Source: an uncultured Lachnospiraceae bacterium (GTDB lineage: Bacteria > Bacillota > Clostridia > Lachnospirales > Lachnospiraceae). From it: DNA of 32,954 nt. The notes below the pieces were generated by a model, which saw only the letters and a program-made list of their open reading frames with translations, was not told the origin of the DNA and did no database searches. The DNA is taken from contig CAJUQZ010000022.1 in assembly GCA_910588755.1 (NCBI GenBank), positions 1-32,954 of the forward strand, read 5' to 3'. Positions 1 to 8,282 of the stretch are shown piece by piece. A program made the position numbers and the translations under genes. How positions within the stretch are numbered: position 1 is the stretch's first letter; each line of letters begins with the position of its first letter.

Positions 1-1782
1 GTCCTGCGTCCACAACAGTCTGTGGGCAAATTCCCGGTCCTCCACCGCAAGCAGCTCCCTGGCAAATGCCGTATCCTCCGCCCGCAGCGGTCTTTCTTCC
101 AGTCCATATGTGCGGTTGAGTCCGGACAATTCTTCAAACATACGTTCTTTTATGTATTCCTGTGCATTTCCCCTATTCTGGGAGGAGAGTTGCACAGAGC
201 GCCAGACGAAATCCGCGAGGGCTTGAACCAGCCTGTCCCGCTGCTTTTCTTCCAGCGTCTGGATATGGGCTAATAATCCCTGTATCCTGTCGTCCCCCGA
301 AAGCTGCTCCTGCCAGCGCAGCGTCAGTCTTTCCGCGGGTTCCTGGTTTCTTTCGATATAATCATTGATCTGTTTTAACACATGACGAAGTTCTGGCGCC
401 TTCTCATATTCCAGCCCGTCCTGTTTTTCGCCGTCCTGTCCGGCATTGTCCTCCCGTCCCTGTTCCTGTACTACGAGACAGTCTTCCAGAAACGCCTGGC
501 TCCATTCATATAGATTCTCAATCTCATTTTCCGTCAACTTCCCTGTATGCCGTTCCTGATTTTGTCCGCCAGATATCTGCCTGCCCCCGCCGTATGCGCG
601 TTGGTAAACCTCTACAGCCTGTTCCTGTTGCTGTCTGATCTGCTCTAAATGTATTTCCTGCTCGCGCGCCAGATACGAAAGCACCCGGTCAGCGCCAGAT
701 GCCCCGTCCATATTCTGCAGCAACTGTTTGATATGAAGCGCCAGTTCCACAATTTGCGCGGACTGCCCCAGATGATTCTCTTCCAACACGGCAGCAATCT
801 GTTCTTGCAGGCTGTCCCTTTCAATTTGTCTGTACTGTTCTCGTATCGTATCGCTCTCTTTTCCGGGACGCGCCGCATGAATCTGCTCCCACATCTTCTG
901 CAGAGCCTCTGGGCGCATCACACGAAGCCCGTCAAGCATCCCGGCCCTGCTCTGTTTCCAGATCACGCTCTCCTGTGGAACATTAGGAAGCGCCGTCACC
1001 TGCCAATAAAACTGGCAAAACTCCTTCTGCCCAAGCTTATACGCCGCCGCGATAAGCTTCTTTTTCGCGGACTGTTTCTGAATCGATGACAGGACACGCT
1101 TCATAACCGGATCCTTTTCCAGCTTCCTTGCGATTTCCTTGCACTGTGCTTTGTCGCATTCCTTCAAATACGCGGTCATCCACGGCTTTTCCTGCCAGAC
1201 CAGTTCCTCCGCCAGCGTCTGGTATTCTGTCTCTGCCAAGTTCTGAACAAACGTTTCCTCCGCAGCCCGCATTGTCTGCACGGAAACATTCATAAAACGC
1301 TCCCGCAACCTTTCTGTAAAAAATAAAAGCGTTCGGTACTCGTCCTTTTGCTGCTCGATCGCCCGATACTGCCGCTGCCAGTCCCGGTAGCGCCTGCTGC
1401 CCTCCTGCGCCTGCTGCATCAGTGAAAAATACTGCCGTACCGCCTGGTACATCGCGCGGTCGGCACTTCTAAGCTGCGTGCTGTAATACCGCTCCACCCG
1501 CTGTAAGCTGCGCGCCAGCTGTGCGGATACAGCCCCCGCCGCCTGCGGATGCTGCGTCAGGTTTAACTGCATTCTCTTGTTCCTGATCAGCAGATGAAGC
1601 AGCAGCTGTACCTGCCGCGGCTGTCTCCCCGGCTCCTCCTGCCCATTTTTCAGGTAAATGAGCTTAATCTGCCCATACGCCGACGCGGCCTCGGGCACAT
1701 ATTGATCCCACAGCCGCTGCAGCAGATCCTGTTTGATATGAAGCTGTACTTTTTGCGAAAAAGGCTCTCGTAGCTTTAACAT
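1..1782 (-). CDS. Large helical protein of the contractile-injection operon, 3' end off window
   Basis: The minus frame is open without a stop from an ATG at 1782 to the window edge (594 codons), so the gene is cut at its C-terminus. A GGAG lies about 9 bases upstream of the ATG, and the gene begins 27 bases after the second tube gene, so it belongs to the same operon. The translation begins MLKLREPFSQKVQLHIKQ. It is rich in Gln, Glu, Arg and Leu, has no signal peptide or hydrophobic membrane segment, and looks largely alpha-helical with coiled-coil-like stretches (for example QEIHLEQIRQQQEQAVEVYQ at roughly residue 390). I do not recognise a family. Position suggests a structural or assembly role in the injection particle, but this is inference. 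The absence of stops over 1.78 kb and the clean start make the gene itself convincing. Confidence 0.8.
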   Translation of the reverse strand, partial: MLKLREPFSQKVQLHIKQDLLQRLWDQYVPEAASAYGQIKLIYLKNGQEEPGRQPRQVQLLLHLLIRNKRMQLNLTQHPQAAGAVSAQLARSLQRVERYYSTQLRSADRAMYQAVRQYFSLMQQAQEGSRRYRDWQRQYRAIEQQKDEYRTLLFFTERLRERFMNVSVQTMRAAEETFVQNLAETEYQTLAEELVWQEKPWMTAYLKECDKAQCKEIARKLEKDPVMKRVLSSIQKQSAKKKLIAAAYKLGQKEFCQFYWQVTALPNVPQESVIWKQSRAGMLDGLRVMRPEALQKMWEQIHAARPGKESDTIREQYRQIERDSLQEQIAAVLEENHLGQSAQIVELALHIKQLLQNMDGASGADRVLSYLAREQEIHLEQIRQQQEQAVEVYQRAYGGGRQISGGQNQERHTGKLTENEIENLYEWSQAFLEDCLVVQEQGREDNAGQDGEKQDGLEYEKAPELRHVLKQINDYIERNQEPAERLTLRWQEQLSGDDRIQGLLAHIQTLEEKQRDRLVQALADFVWRSVQLSSQNRGNAQEYIKERMFEELSGLNRTYGLEERPLRAEDTAFARELLAVEDREFAHRLLWTQD

Positions 1783-1809
1783 CCGGGCACTCCAATCACT
1801 AATTTCACA

Positions 1810-2250
1810 CTATATTCCAAGTTTGTTAATGGTCTCTGTCAATCCATTGTGGGAAATCTCCACCTTCTTGATCAAAAGGCCGCTGCTGGTCGCATCGAGC
1901 GTATCGATCTCCCATTTTGTCACAATCCCCCAGTTTGCCTGATAGGTCGCAGTGGGAACCATTCCCTTGTCCCCCATGACCATGATCACGATGCCCCTCG
2001 TCAGCTCGTAGCCCGCTGTCAGCGTGGTGCGGGTCAGCTCACCGCTGGCGATGCCGTATTCTAAAATCAGCTTATCCATAGACTGCCTGGGCTTTGGCAG
2101 ATAGTGAACACTGTCGTTCACCCCGCCCTCCACCACCGTCTCAAACTCCATCGTGGAGGAGATATTGGATACTTTTGAAAAGCCCAGCGGCATACCGTTT
2201 AAGATCACCCTGAACTTTGTGCGCTTTGCAAGATTATCCTGCGATGCCAT
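1810..2250 (-). CDS. eCIS inner tube protein, second paralogue (gp19/Afp5-like)
   Basis: This 146-residue protein resembles the T4 gp19-like tail tube family. The core runs from KFRVILNGMPLGFSKVSNIS near the N-terminus to KKVEISHNGLTETINKLGI at the end, matching the family's terminal strand pattern of the type 'VEISHEGL'. It is a paralogue of the tube protein encoded at 2899-3324. In eCIS particles a second, shorter-run tube subunit usually forms the adaptor between the main tube and the spike or baseplate, and that is the inferred role here. The ATG has a GGGGG/GTATAG ribosome site and lies 22 bases after the preceding gene. No signal peptide or membrane segment is present, as expected for a particle assembled in the cytoplasm. 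Confidence 0.85.
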   Translation of the reverse strand: MASQDNLAKRTKFRVILNGMPLGFSKVSNISSTMEFETVVEGGVNDSVHYLPKPRQSMDKLILEYGIASGELTRTTLTAGYELTRGIVIMVMGDKGMVPTATYQANWGIVTKWEIDTLDATSSGLLIKKVEISHNGLTETINKLGI

Positions 2251-2272
2251 CTTCTATACCCCCTGCGTAATA

Positions 2273-2452
2273 TTATAAATGAAAAATATCATTCTTCGGC
2301 GGTTCGTGACTGACCTTCCGGTTGATCTCTGATATTTCCCTGCACCAGCGCAGCCGCTCATTGTGGGTGAGACCAAGCACGTCCTCCCGGCTCCAGTGCA
2401 CATAGTAGGCGATAAAGGCTGCCTCCTCATAAATCTTGTCCGCCGGATACAC
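2273..2452 (-). CDS. Small eCIS-associated protein (DUF6760-like)
   Basis: A 59-residue protein beginning at a GTG (2452) and reading VYPADKIYEEAAFIAYYVHW, followed by SREDVLGLTHNERLRWCREI. From memory this matches the small family annotated DUF6760, found next to tail-tube genes in eCIS loci and normally about 50-60 residues long. The longer open frame that starts at 2515 would overlap the upstream gene by 61 bases and adds a non-conserved leader, so the GTG start, directly after the upstream TAA, is preferred. Function is unknown. The conserved acidic and aromatic helix followed by an Arg-Trp helix suggests a chaperone or adaptor for baseplate assembly, which is only inference. Family membership should be confirmed by profile search. 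Confidence 0.72.
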   Translation of the reverse strand: MYPADKIYEEAAFIAYYVHWSREDVLGLTHNERLRWCREISEINRKVSHEPPKNDIFHL

Positions 2453-2454
2453 AT

Positions 2455-2823
2455 TTATGGCCCGGCTTCCATAAAATTTATGGGCACTGTGATCTCCTCT
2501 CCGCAGTGGGGGCATACCGTGCGGTATGACAGTATCTCCGCCTGGTTGACTCTCTCGTACAGATCCTGGAGATACGCCAGATCCGGCGTGTACAGCCCCT
2601 CGATCACCTTGGTGTCCACTGCCGGCATCGTCCCCAGGCTCGTGACCACGCGGGAGAGCAAAATGATGATCAGATATCCCGGATTTTGCTGCACCCTCGG
2701 ATCGCGCAGCGGTATGATCTCATCTGCCGCCGTGGCAAGACGCATCTTTCCTTCCTTGTGGAGATTCCCCTCCCTGTCCACATACCCCTTGGGCAGGACA
2801 AAAGAAAACTCTGTCTCAAACAT
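2455..2823 (-). CDS. T4-type baseplate hub / tail assembly protein
   Basis: A 122-residue protein starting MFETEFSFVLPKGYVDREGN. It resembles the T4 baseplate-hub assembly family (gp26/gp51-like; often annotated phage tail assembly protein) that occupies this position in eCIS operons. Visible signs are the N-terminal PKGYVDREGNLHKEGKMRLA segment, a central DEIIPLRDPRV stretch typical of the family, and a C-terminal CPHCGEE knuckle near residue 107 that could bind metal, although only one Cys pair is present. The start has AGGAGG nine bases upstream. It is followed immediately by the small DUF6760-like gene. The likely role is cytoplasmic, helping assembly of the hub and the connection between tube and baseplate, rather than being a major structural subunit. 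Confidence 0.78.
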   Translation of the reverse strand: MFETEFSFVLPKGYVDREGNLHKEGKMRLATAADEIIPLRDPRVQQNPGYLIIILLSRVVTSLGTMPAVDTKVIEGLYTPDLAYLQDLYERVNQAEILSYRTVCPHCGEEITVPINFMEAGP

Positions 2824-2850
2824 CTGCCGCTTCCTCCTTGTTTCCTGTCA

Positions 2851-2878
2851 GCTCCGGCCGGCGCCATGCCGCCGGAGC
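2851..2878 (-). promoter_or_regulatory. GC-rich intercistronic hairpin
   Basis: GCTCCGGC at 2851-2858 and GCCGGAGC at 2871-2878 form a perfect 8-bp stem around a 12-base loop, between the first tube gene and the hub-assembly gene. No U-tract follows in the leftward transcript, so it is not a standard terminator. An mRNA processing or 3'-protection element that keeps sheath and tube mRNA more abundant than downstream messages is a plausible reading. Confidence 0.45.
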
Positions 2879-2898
2879 CTAAGTCGTACATCCATAAA

Positions 2899-3324
2899 TT
2901 AAGAAACTCTTGTCATTCCCTCATGGGCAATCTCAATCGACTCAATCGCAACCTCGGAGGTCAGCGCATTGAAATCCGGTGCCGTGTATTTTGCCGGCCA
3001 TGCATTGATCACCTGCCATGACGCGGTCGCCGTCTCGGTCTCGTCCAAAATTGTGATTGTGATGGTCTTGCGCTCTACTTCGCCCTCCACGCCCGCAATC
3101 ATCCACTCATACATTACCATCGAATCAGCCACGCCCTGTTTTAAAGTAATATTTCCGTACTTCTTCAAGCCCGGAAGCTTCATCGGAGTCTGAACCATAT
3201 CGCCCTCGCGGTACTCGATCACATCGATCGACGCATCGAAGCCTGACGCCTCCGAAAAACCTCCAGCCTCCAAACCATCTATTTCCACCTTGTATCTAAA
3301 TTTTGCATATGGGGTACTAGCCAT
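2899..3324 (-). CDS. eCIS major inner tube protein (gp19/Hcp-like)
   Basis: This 141-residue protein is a clear T4 gp19-like tail tube subunit. It starts MASTPYAKFRYKVEIDGLEA and continues GGFSEASGFDASIDVIEYRE, with the hallmark G-x-KKYGNITLKQGV strand pair in the middle and VAIESIEIAHEGMTRVS at the C-terminus. These features match the main tube protein of phage-tail-like injection systems and R-type tails. Tube rings stack inside the contracted or extended sheath and are driven into a target on firing. The gene directly follows the sheath gene (49-bp gap), the usual eCIS order. A purine-rich GAAGGGAG lies a little far (about 13 bases) upstream of the ATG. No secretion signal is seen; particles are expected to assemble in the cytoplasm. 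Confidence 0.93.
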   Translation of the reverse strand: MASTPYAKFRYKVEIDGLEAGGFSEASGFDASIDVIEYREGDMVQTPMKLPGLKKYGNITLKQGVADSMVMYEWMIAGVEGEVERKTITITILDETETATASWQVINAWPAKYTAPDFNALTSEVAIESIEIAHEGMTRVS

Positions 3325-3373
3325 CTTCTCACAACGCTCCCTTCTTTATTATTTATCATTCATCATTCGAATC

Positions 3374-5110
3374 CTACACGGAATCGCCCGTCTTCTGCGA
3401 AATTCTAAAGATTACAAATTCAGCAGGCTTCACCGGCGCAACACCGATCACGCACACAAGTCTTCCGTTGTCGATGTCGTCCTGGCTCATCGTATTTCTT
3501 CCGCAGTTGACGAAAAATGCCTCCGACGGCGCGGAACCTGCAAGGGCACCGCCCCTCCAGAGTCCTGTCAGGAACACATCGATCGTCCTCTTTACGCGCA
3601 CCCACAGAACCTCGTCGTTGGGCTCAAACACGGCCCAGTTTGTGTTCGCCTTGATGCTCTCCTCGATAAAGATGAACAGACGGCGCACGTTAATGTATTT
3701 CCAGCTCGGATCGCTGCTCGCCGTGCGCGCACCCCAGACGCGGATTCCCTGTCCCGGGAAGGAGCGGATCAGATTCACGCCCTTGGGATTGAGGATATCC
3801 TGCTCGCCCTTGTTGAACTGACAGTCCAGTCCCACACATGCGCGGACTGTCTCGTTGGCCGGCGCCTTATGTACCCCTCTTGAATTGTCGCTGCGCGCGT
3901 ATATTCCGATCACAGAACCTGATGGCGGAATCGCGATGTTTCTCTTGTCCAGCGGATCAAATACCTCCAGCCACGGATGGTACATCGCCGCGTAATTGCT
4001 GTCCACAATCTCCCTGTGGGCAATGATGTCGTCCATCTTCTTCGCGTCTCTTGGCATATCGAGCACCGCGAAACGGCTGGCAAGATTCTCACAGTGGGCA
4101 ACCAGCATCAGCTGCACATTGGGATCGATCACGCCCGGAACCGCCATGATGGAAACATTGTCGTTGTCCAGAAATGCCTGGATACCGGTCCGCTTTCCTG
4201 CACCCTTGTCCGTACCGATAAAATCAGCCGCACTGATGTTTGCCACCGAACCGTTGCTGCCGCCCTTGAGTGCGATGACACAGAAAGCCTTCTCGGGGTC
4301 CTCCCCTGCAATCTCGTCAAACGGCGCTACCGGCTCGCTCTTCTGGCTGCCGATATACTCCGCTACGATCAGGTCGGATTTCGCGGTCTTCTTCTCAATG
4401 TAGTTTGGAATCGATACATTAAAGGAAAGATTCTCATAAAATTCCACGATGTCATCATACTTGACTTCCAGGTTGAACTCGCAGGTGGAAATCACTTTTG
4501 AGGGCAGCAGGTTCTTATCCACTACGTCCTCCTCAAACTCCTTCTCAAAGACGAGGATATTGTCCTGGCTCTTCACGACACGGTTGTACACAACGTTGGT
4601 CATATCCTTGTACACAACCACGTCCCCTTCATTGAAGCCCGCGGAGCTCTTCACCGAATACTGTTTGCCGTCCGCTGTCTGGAGCTCCTCTAAGATCTGT
4701 GTCTTTGCCTTGCTTGAAGGTGTCACTACGATACTCATGTTGTTGCCCCATAAGCCGGGATTCTTTGCCCGCAGCGAAAGCACGGACTCCTGTGCCGGCG
4801 CCACGCCCTTTGCAGGCTTTGCGTCGCCTGGCGCCACGCGGGAAATATAGCACCTCGAACCTCCGTTCACAAAGAAGTGCTCCACCGCATAGGCGAGGAA
4901 ACGATATTCTCCGAACTCATTCTCAGAGAGATATCCGCCAAATTTCCTCTTGAAATCCGCAAAGTTGGTCACAAGCTGCGGAACGCCCTCCGCCGGTCCT
5001 CTCTCTGCAAGACCGATAAAACCGGCCGTACTTGTACTTACGCCTTCCATTGGCTTTCCGCCTGAATCAAATTCCTCTACATATACGCCTGGTGATAAAT
5101 ATTCAGCCAT
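3374..5110 (-). CDS. Contractile tail sheath protein of the eCIS
   Basis: A 578-residue sheath subunit. The N-terminus MAEYLSPGVYVEEFDSGGKP is the typical sheath opening, followed by TAGFIGLAERGP, where the family has its first conserved strand. The C-terminal third carries the conserved contractile core: GIRVWGARTASSDPSWKYIN, then RRLFIFIEESIKANTNWAVF, and GLWRGGALAGSAPSEAFFVN. The length fits single-sheath eCIS proteins. Residues of roughly 120-260 form a more variable insert, likely a surface-exposed domain. The protein wraps the inner tube and contracts to push it out. The ATG has AAAGG seven bases upstream. It is the first gene of the leftward operon and is transcribed divergently from the regulator. 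Only one sheath gene is visible, whereas some eCIS carry several. Confidence 0.96.
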   Translation of the reverse strand: MAEYLSPGVYVEEFDSGGKPMEGVSTSTAGFIGLAERGPAEGVPQLVTNFADFKRKFGGYLSENEFGEYRFLAYAVEHFFVNGGSRCYISRVAPGDAKPAKGVAPAQESVLSLRAKNPGLWGNNMSIVVTPSSKAKTQILEELQTADGKQYSVKSSAGFNEGDVVVYKDMTNVVYNRVVKSQDNILVFEKEFEEDVVDKNLLPSKVISTCEFNLEVKYDDIVEFYENLSFNVSIPNYIEKKTAKSDLIVAEYIGSQKSEPVAPFDEIAGEDPEKAFCVIALKGGSNGSVANISAADFIGTDKGAGKRTGIQAFLDNDNVSIMAVPGVIDPNVQLMLVAHCENLASRFAVLDMPRDAKKMDDIIAHREIVDSNYAAMYHPWLEVFDPLDKRNIAIPPSGSVIGIYARSDNSRGVHKAPANETVRACVGLDCQFNKGEQDILNPKGVNLIRSFPGQGIRVWGARTASSDPSWKYINVRRLFIFIEESIKANTNWAVFEPNDEVLWVRVKRTIDVFLTGLWRGGALAGSAPSEAFFVNCGRNTMSQDDIDNGRLVCVIGVAPVKPAEFVIFRISQKTGDSV

Positions 5111-5486
5111 AATCCTTTGGCATCGGCAGTACGAGCCGCCAATGCCCTCTCCTCCTTTCCCTTCATTAAAATAAATGTTTTTTCACAACATGCTGTTTTG
5201 TATTTCAGGTGCTTCTGCATCCTTACTTTTTCGATTATAAAACACACTACTGAACAAAATTCTAAACAATTTTCATGTTTATCCGTTTTATTTTGCAAAA
5301 TATACCCCAAAAGTCGCGTTTCGTGCCAAATACCTTTTTTTTCGTCAAAATTATTTTTATAATGGTTTCAATTTCTACAAAACACGACAATATGCACAAA
5401 AATATATACAAAAAATATATACAAAAGAAGCCCCGCAAAACACCGAAAAACAAATATCAAAAAAAAAACAGAAAGATACGCTGCAA
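5111..5486. promoter_or_regulatory. AT-rich divergent control region of the eCIS locus
   Basis: No gene is supported in these 376 bases; the few short open frames are low-complexity. The region separates the sheath operon from the SARP-type regulator and must hold promoters for both. A leftward TATAAT lies at 5234-5239 and a rightward TATAAT at 5358-5363, but neither has a convincing -35 at 17 bases, which would fit activator-dependent promoters. Long A and T runs (for example 5331-5340 and 5459-5470) suggest intrinsic curvature. Confidence 0.5.
5389..5422. repeat. Direct repeats, candidate regulator-binding sites
   Basis: AATATGCAC at 5389-5397, AATATATAC at 5401-5409 and AATATATAC at 5414-5422 are three direct repeats with spacings of 12 and 13 bases, upstream of the SARP-type regulator start at 5487. 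SARP family regulators are known to bind short direct repeats close to a promoter, so these are candidate operators. The sequence is AT-rich, so chance repetition is possible. Confidence 0.35.
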
Positions 5487-8282
5487 ATGACTGCTATAAA
5501 AAACGAAAACAACAAAATCCAAATTCCTAACGTTGACAAAGGATATACCATGCGCGCGGCCGATACGCTCCTGGCATCGCTGCAAGAGGATCTTGTTCTG
5601 CTCAACGCCGGCGCCGGTTATGGCAAAACACAGATTCTTGCCAACTATGTCTCGCGTTTTCCCGGAAGGAGTGCGTGGTACAACATCGACAGCACGGACA
5701 ACGATCTGATGTCCTTTGTCCGCAATTTCACAAAGTCGGTCCAGCACACGCTGGGAATCACCGATGAGGACTTTAATATTTCCCTACCGCTCCTGGAAAA
5801 TATTGACATTTTAACAGAACAGCTAGTCATATGGCTTGACAGCCGGATTTCCTTTCTGAACGTGATTCTCGACGATTTCCAGGAGGTTGACAATCCCGAT
5901 ATTTTCAATCTGCTAGATATCCTCGTAAAGACGATGGACAAAAAAATCCGCCTGTTTATCGTGGAGAAGCGCTCTCTTCCCGCTTTTCTGCAAAAATATG
6001 CCGAGAGCGGACAAGCGTTCTGTATTGGAACGGACGACCTGAAAATCACGCTGCCCGAGATTGCCAGAATGCTTGAGCAGGTGGGCGAGCGCTCTGCACA
6101 GTGGGCGTCGCTTGTCTATGACTGCACGGAAGGCTGGCCTGTGGGTATCGCCCAGATCATGCTCCAGCTGCGCCAGCAGAAAAAGAGCGTCACCTTTGAG
6201 GACCTGCAGACGATCTGCGACAACCTCGAAGTCTCCGACTACTTTATGACGCGCGTGTACAAGACGCTGCCTTTTAATATCCAGACCTTTCTGAAAAAGA
6301 CGGCCGTGCTCGACTACATGACGCCCTCCATCTGCAACAAGGTGGCCGGCATCCACAATTCAGAGAGCATGCTGCGCTATCTTGTAAACGAGAAGCTCTT
6401 CGTCCAGACGCTCGGCGAGGTCAGCAGCCTGTACCGCTACCACTCTATTTTCCAGCACTTTTTGCTGGCGCAGACCGACGCCTCCGAACAGCAGGACGCA
6501 CTCCGCACCGCCTCTTACTTTCTGCTCAAGACAAGCGATAAGATACAGGCCGCGGAGTACGCCTGCCGCGCGAAGGCCGCGGACATCGTGCAGACCGTGA
6601 TTGAGGTCAGCGGCGACGCCATGTTAGACGACAGGCTGTACGGCACACTAACGCGCTGGTTTACATTCATTGACGCAGAGCACTGTGAACTGTCCGCCAA
6701 GGGACGGTTTATCTATGGGAAATATCTGATGGCGCTCGGGCGCGCCAAAGAAGCCGGCGTGCAGATTGCAAAGGCCAAAAAAGACTTTTATGAAGCCGGA
6801 CAGATGCCAGACTACGTCAAAGTGCTGCTGTTTGCCGCGGCCACAAAGCGCAAGGAAGGCGATCTGATCGAAGCGGAGAGTTATCTGGCGGAGGCCGATG
6901 CAGACAGCGCAAAGTCCTCAGGCGAGCTTGCAAAGGCCGTCTGCACGGAGCAGATCAAGCTTAAATGCTGCCTGCACCAGCTAAAGGACGCCGCCCTGCT
7001 GCTGTCCGGATACAGCCAGAGGGGCCTTGTATTTCTGCCAAATACCTTCTTATATGCCGCGCAGAAAACGTTTGCCGCAGACACCCTTCCGGCATTATAC
7101 GATATACCTATCGTACATATACCGGAGGGTTTTCTCCTGCGAAACTGCATTCTTGCAGAACAGATGCGGGCTGCGTTTTTAGCCGGGGACCAGACCATCT
7201 CCGAGCAGGCCGCCATGAATATCATACAGGGGTCCGCCTACGAGACACTCCAGACCGCCGCGGCGTGGGAGGTCCTTGCTATCCTGTCCTGGGACAAGGG
7301 AGACTACCGCAAGGCCGTGGAGCAGTTTCGCACGGGCAACACATTCCTGGTGAAAAACCATATATGGGACCTCGGTTTTCCGCCAAGGCAGCAGCAGATA
7401 TTAAATAAAATCAACTCGGTCCACAGAAACGCCAGCGATACCCGCTATCCCGCCACCCATGAATATCATGAAGCCCCCAAAACACAGCTTGCTGAGGCGC
7501 TGCAGGCGGAAACGGTGCAAATACAAGCGCAGGCGCTGCAAAAGGAATCCGGCAAAATCAGAATTCAGTGCATGGACTGTTTCCGCGTGTTTCTTCCGGG
7601 CCCCGGGGAGCAGGAGGTAAAATGGCGCACCAAGAAGGCGCAGGAGTTGTTCGCCTATCTGTTCCACCTACAGGGAAAGGGTGTCTCCAAGGACGTGCTG
7701 ATCGAGCTATTATGGCCGGATGCCGGCGCCAAGAACGCAATCGCCCTATTCCACACCACTCTCTACAGCATCCGCCAGGTCTTCTCCCAGGAGGGACTTG
7801 AGGACCTGATCTCCTACGAAAAGAAAGCATACGCCCTCAACATGCAGCTAGTGGACTCTGACCTGACGGAGCTTGCGGACTATCTTAACGACGCGAAAGC
7901 GTGCGGGGAGGAGCCGGAGCGAATCATACGGCTCTATCCGGGAAGTTATATGGGAAACAGCGGTTACCTCTGGTCCTACGGGGCCGCAAAGGAGCTGGAA
8001 AACAAATATTTCAAGGTACTACAGTCCGGCGCTGTCAAGCGGACCAGCCAGCGGCAGCCAGAAGCTGCGATTCCCTTTCTGCAGCGAATCATCGAGGCGG
8101 ACCCCTACAACGAGGACATCGCGTCGCAGCTCATCGCCTGTCTGTACCAGAGCGGCCGGCAATCCGATGCCAAACACCAGTACGACCGTATGCAAAAACT
8201 CTACCGCGAAGACCTGGAACTGGATTTCACGAAGAGCTTTAAGGAGATTGTAAATCCGCACCCTGCAAAGGAGTATCTATGA
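5487..8282 (+). CDS. MalT-like ATPase / SARP-type transcriptional regulator
   Basis: A 931-residue STAND-type regulator. Residues 41-48 (AGAGYGKT) are a Walker A loop and FLNVILDDFQ at about 123-131 is the Walker B strand, as in MalT/LuxR-type ATPases. A winged-helix-like region and helical TPR-like repeats fill the middle (about 230-660). The C-terminus, from about residue 710 (KWRTKKAQELFAYLFHLQGK) to about 800, is an OmpR-like winged helix of the SARP class, and a bacterial transcriptional activation (BTAD) helical domain follows to the end. It therefore has a MalT-like front end with a SARP output rather than a LuxR helix-turn-helix. Divergence from the sheath operon makes it the likely activator of the eCIS genes. 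The ribosome site is weak (AGAAAG). The stop overlaps the AAA+ gene by four bases. Confidence 0.85.
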   Translation: MTAIKNENNKIQIPNVDKGYTMRAADTLLASLQEDLVLLNAGAGYGKTQILANYVSRFPGRSAWYNIDSTDNDLMSFVRNFTKSVQHTLGITDEDFNISLPLLENIDILTEQLVIWLDSRISFLNVILDDFQEVDNPDIFNLLDILVKTMDKKIRLFIVEKRSLPAFLQKYAESGQAFCIGTDDLKITLPEIARMLEQVGERSAQWASLVYDCTEGWPVGIAQIMLQLRQQKKSVTFEDLQTICDNLEVSDYFMTRVYKTLPFNIQTFLKKTAVLDYMTPSICNKVAGIHNSESMLRYLVNEKLFVQTLGEVSSLYRYHSIFQHFLLAQTDASEQQDALRTASYFLLKTSDKIQAAEYACRAKAADIVQTVIEVSGDAMLDDRLYGTLTRWFTFIDAEHCELSAKGRFIYGKYLMALGRAKEAGVQIAKAKKDFYEAGQMPDYVKVLLFAAATKRKEGDLIEAESYLAEADADSAKSSGELAKAVCTEQIKLKCCLHQLKDAALLLSGYSQRGLVFLPNTFLYAAQKTFAADTLPALYDIPIVHIPEGFLLRNCILAEQMRAAFLAGDQTISEQAAMNIIQGSAYETLQTAAAWEVLAILSWDKGDYRKAVEQFRTGNTFLVKNHIWDLGFPPRQQQILNKINSVHRNASDTRYPATHEYHEAPKTQLAEALQAETVQIQAQALQKESGKIRIQCMDCFRVFLPGPGEQEVKWRTKKAQELFAYLFHLQGKGVSKDVLIELLWPDAGAKNAIALFHTTLYSIRQVFSQEGLEDLISYEKKAYALNMQLVDSDLTELADYLNDAKACGEEPERIIRLYPGSYMGNSGYLWSYGAAKELENKYFKVLQSGAVKRTSQRQPEAAIPFLQRIIEADPYNEDIASQLIACLYQSGRQSDAKHQYDRMQKLYREDLELDFTKSFKEIVNPHPAKEYL

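Noticed and set aside
3290..3883. 197-residue open frame opposite the sheath gene
   Set aside because: It overlaps the conserved C-terminal sheath core on the other strand and has no ribosome site or motif.
1..5110. Prophage or R-type bacteriocin tail
   Set aside because: Two tube paralogues, a DUF6760-like gene and a linked AAA+ ATPase favour eCIS; no capsid, lysis or integrase gene is visible, although the left side is not seen.
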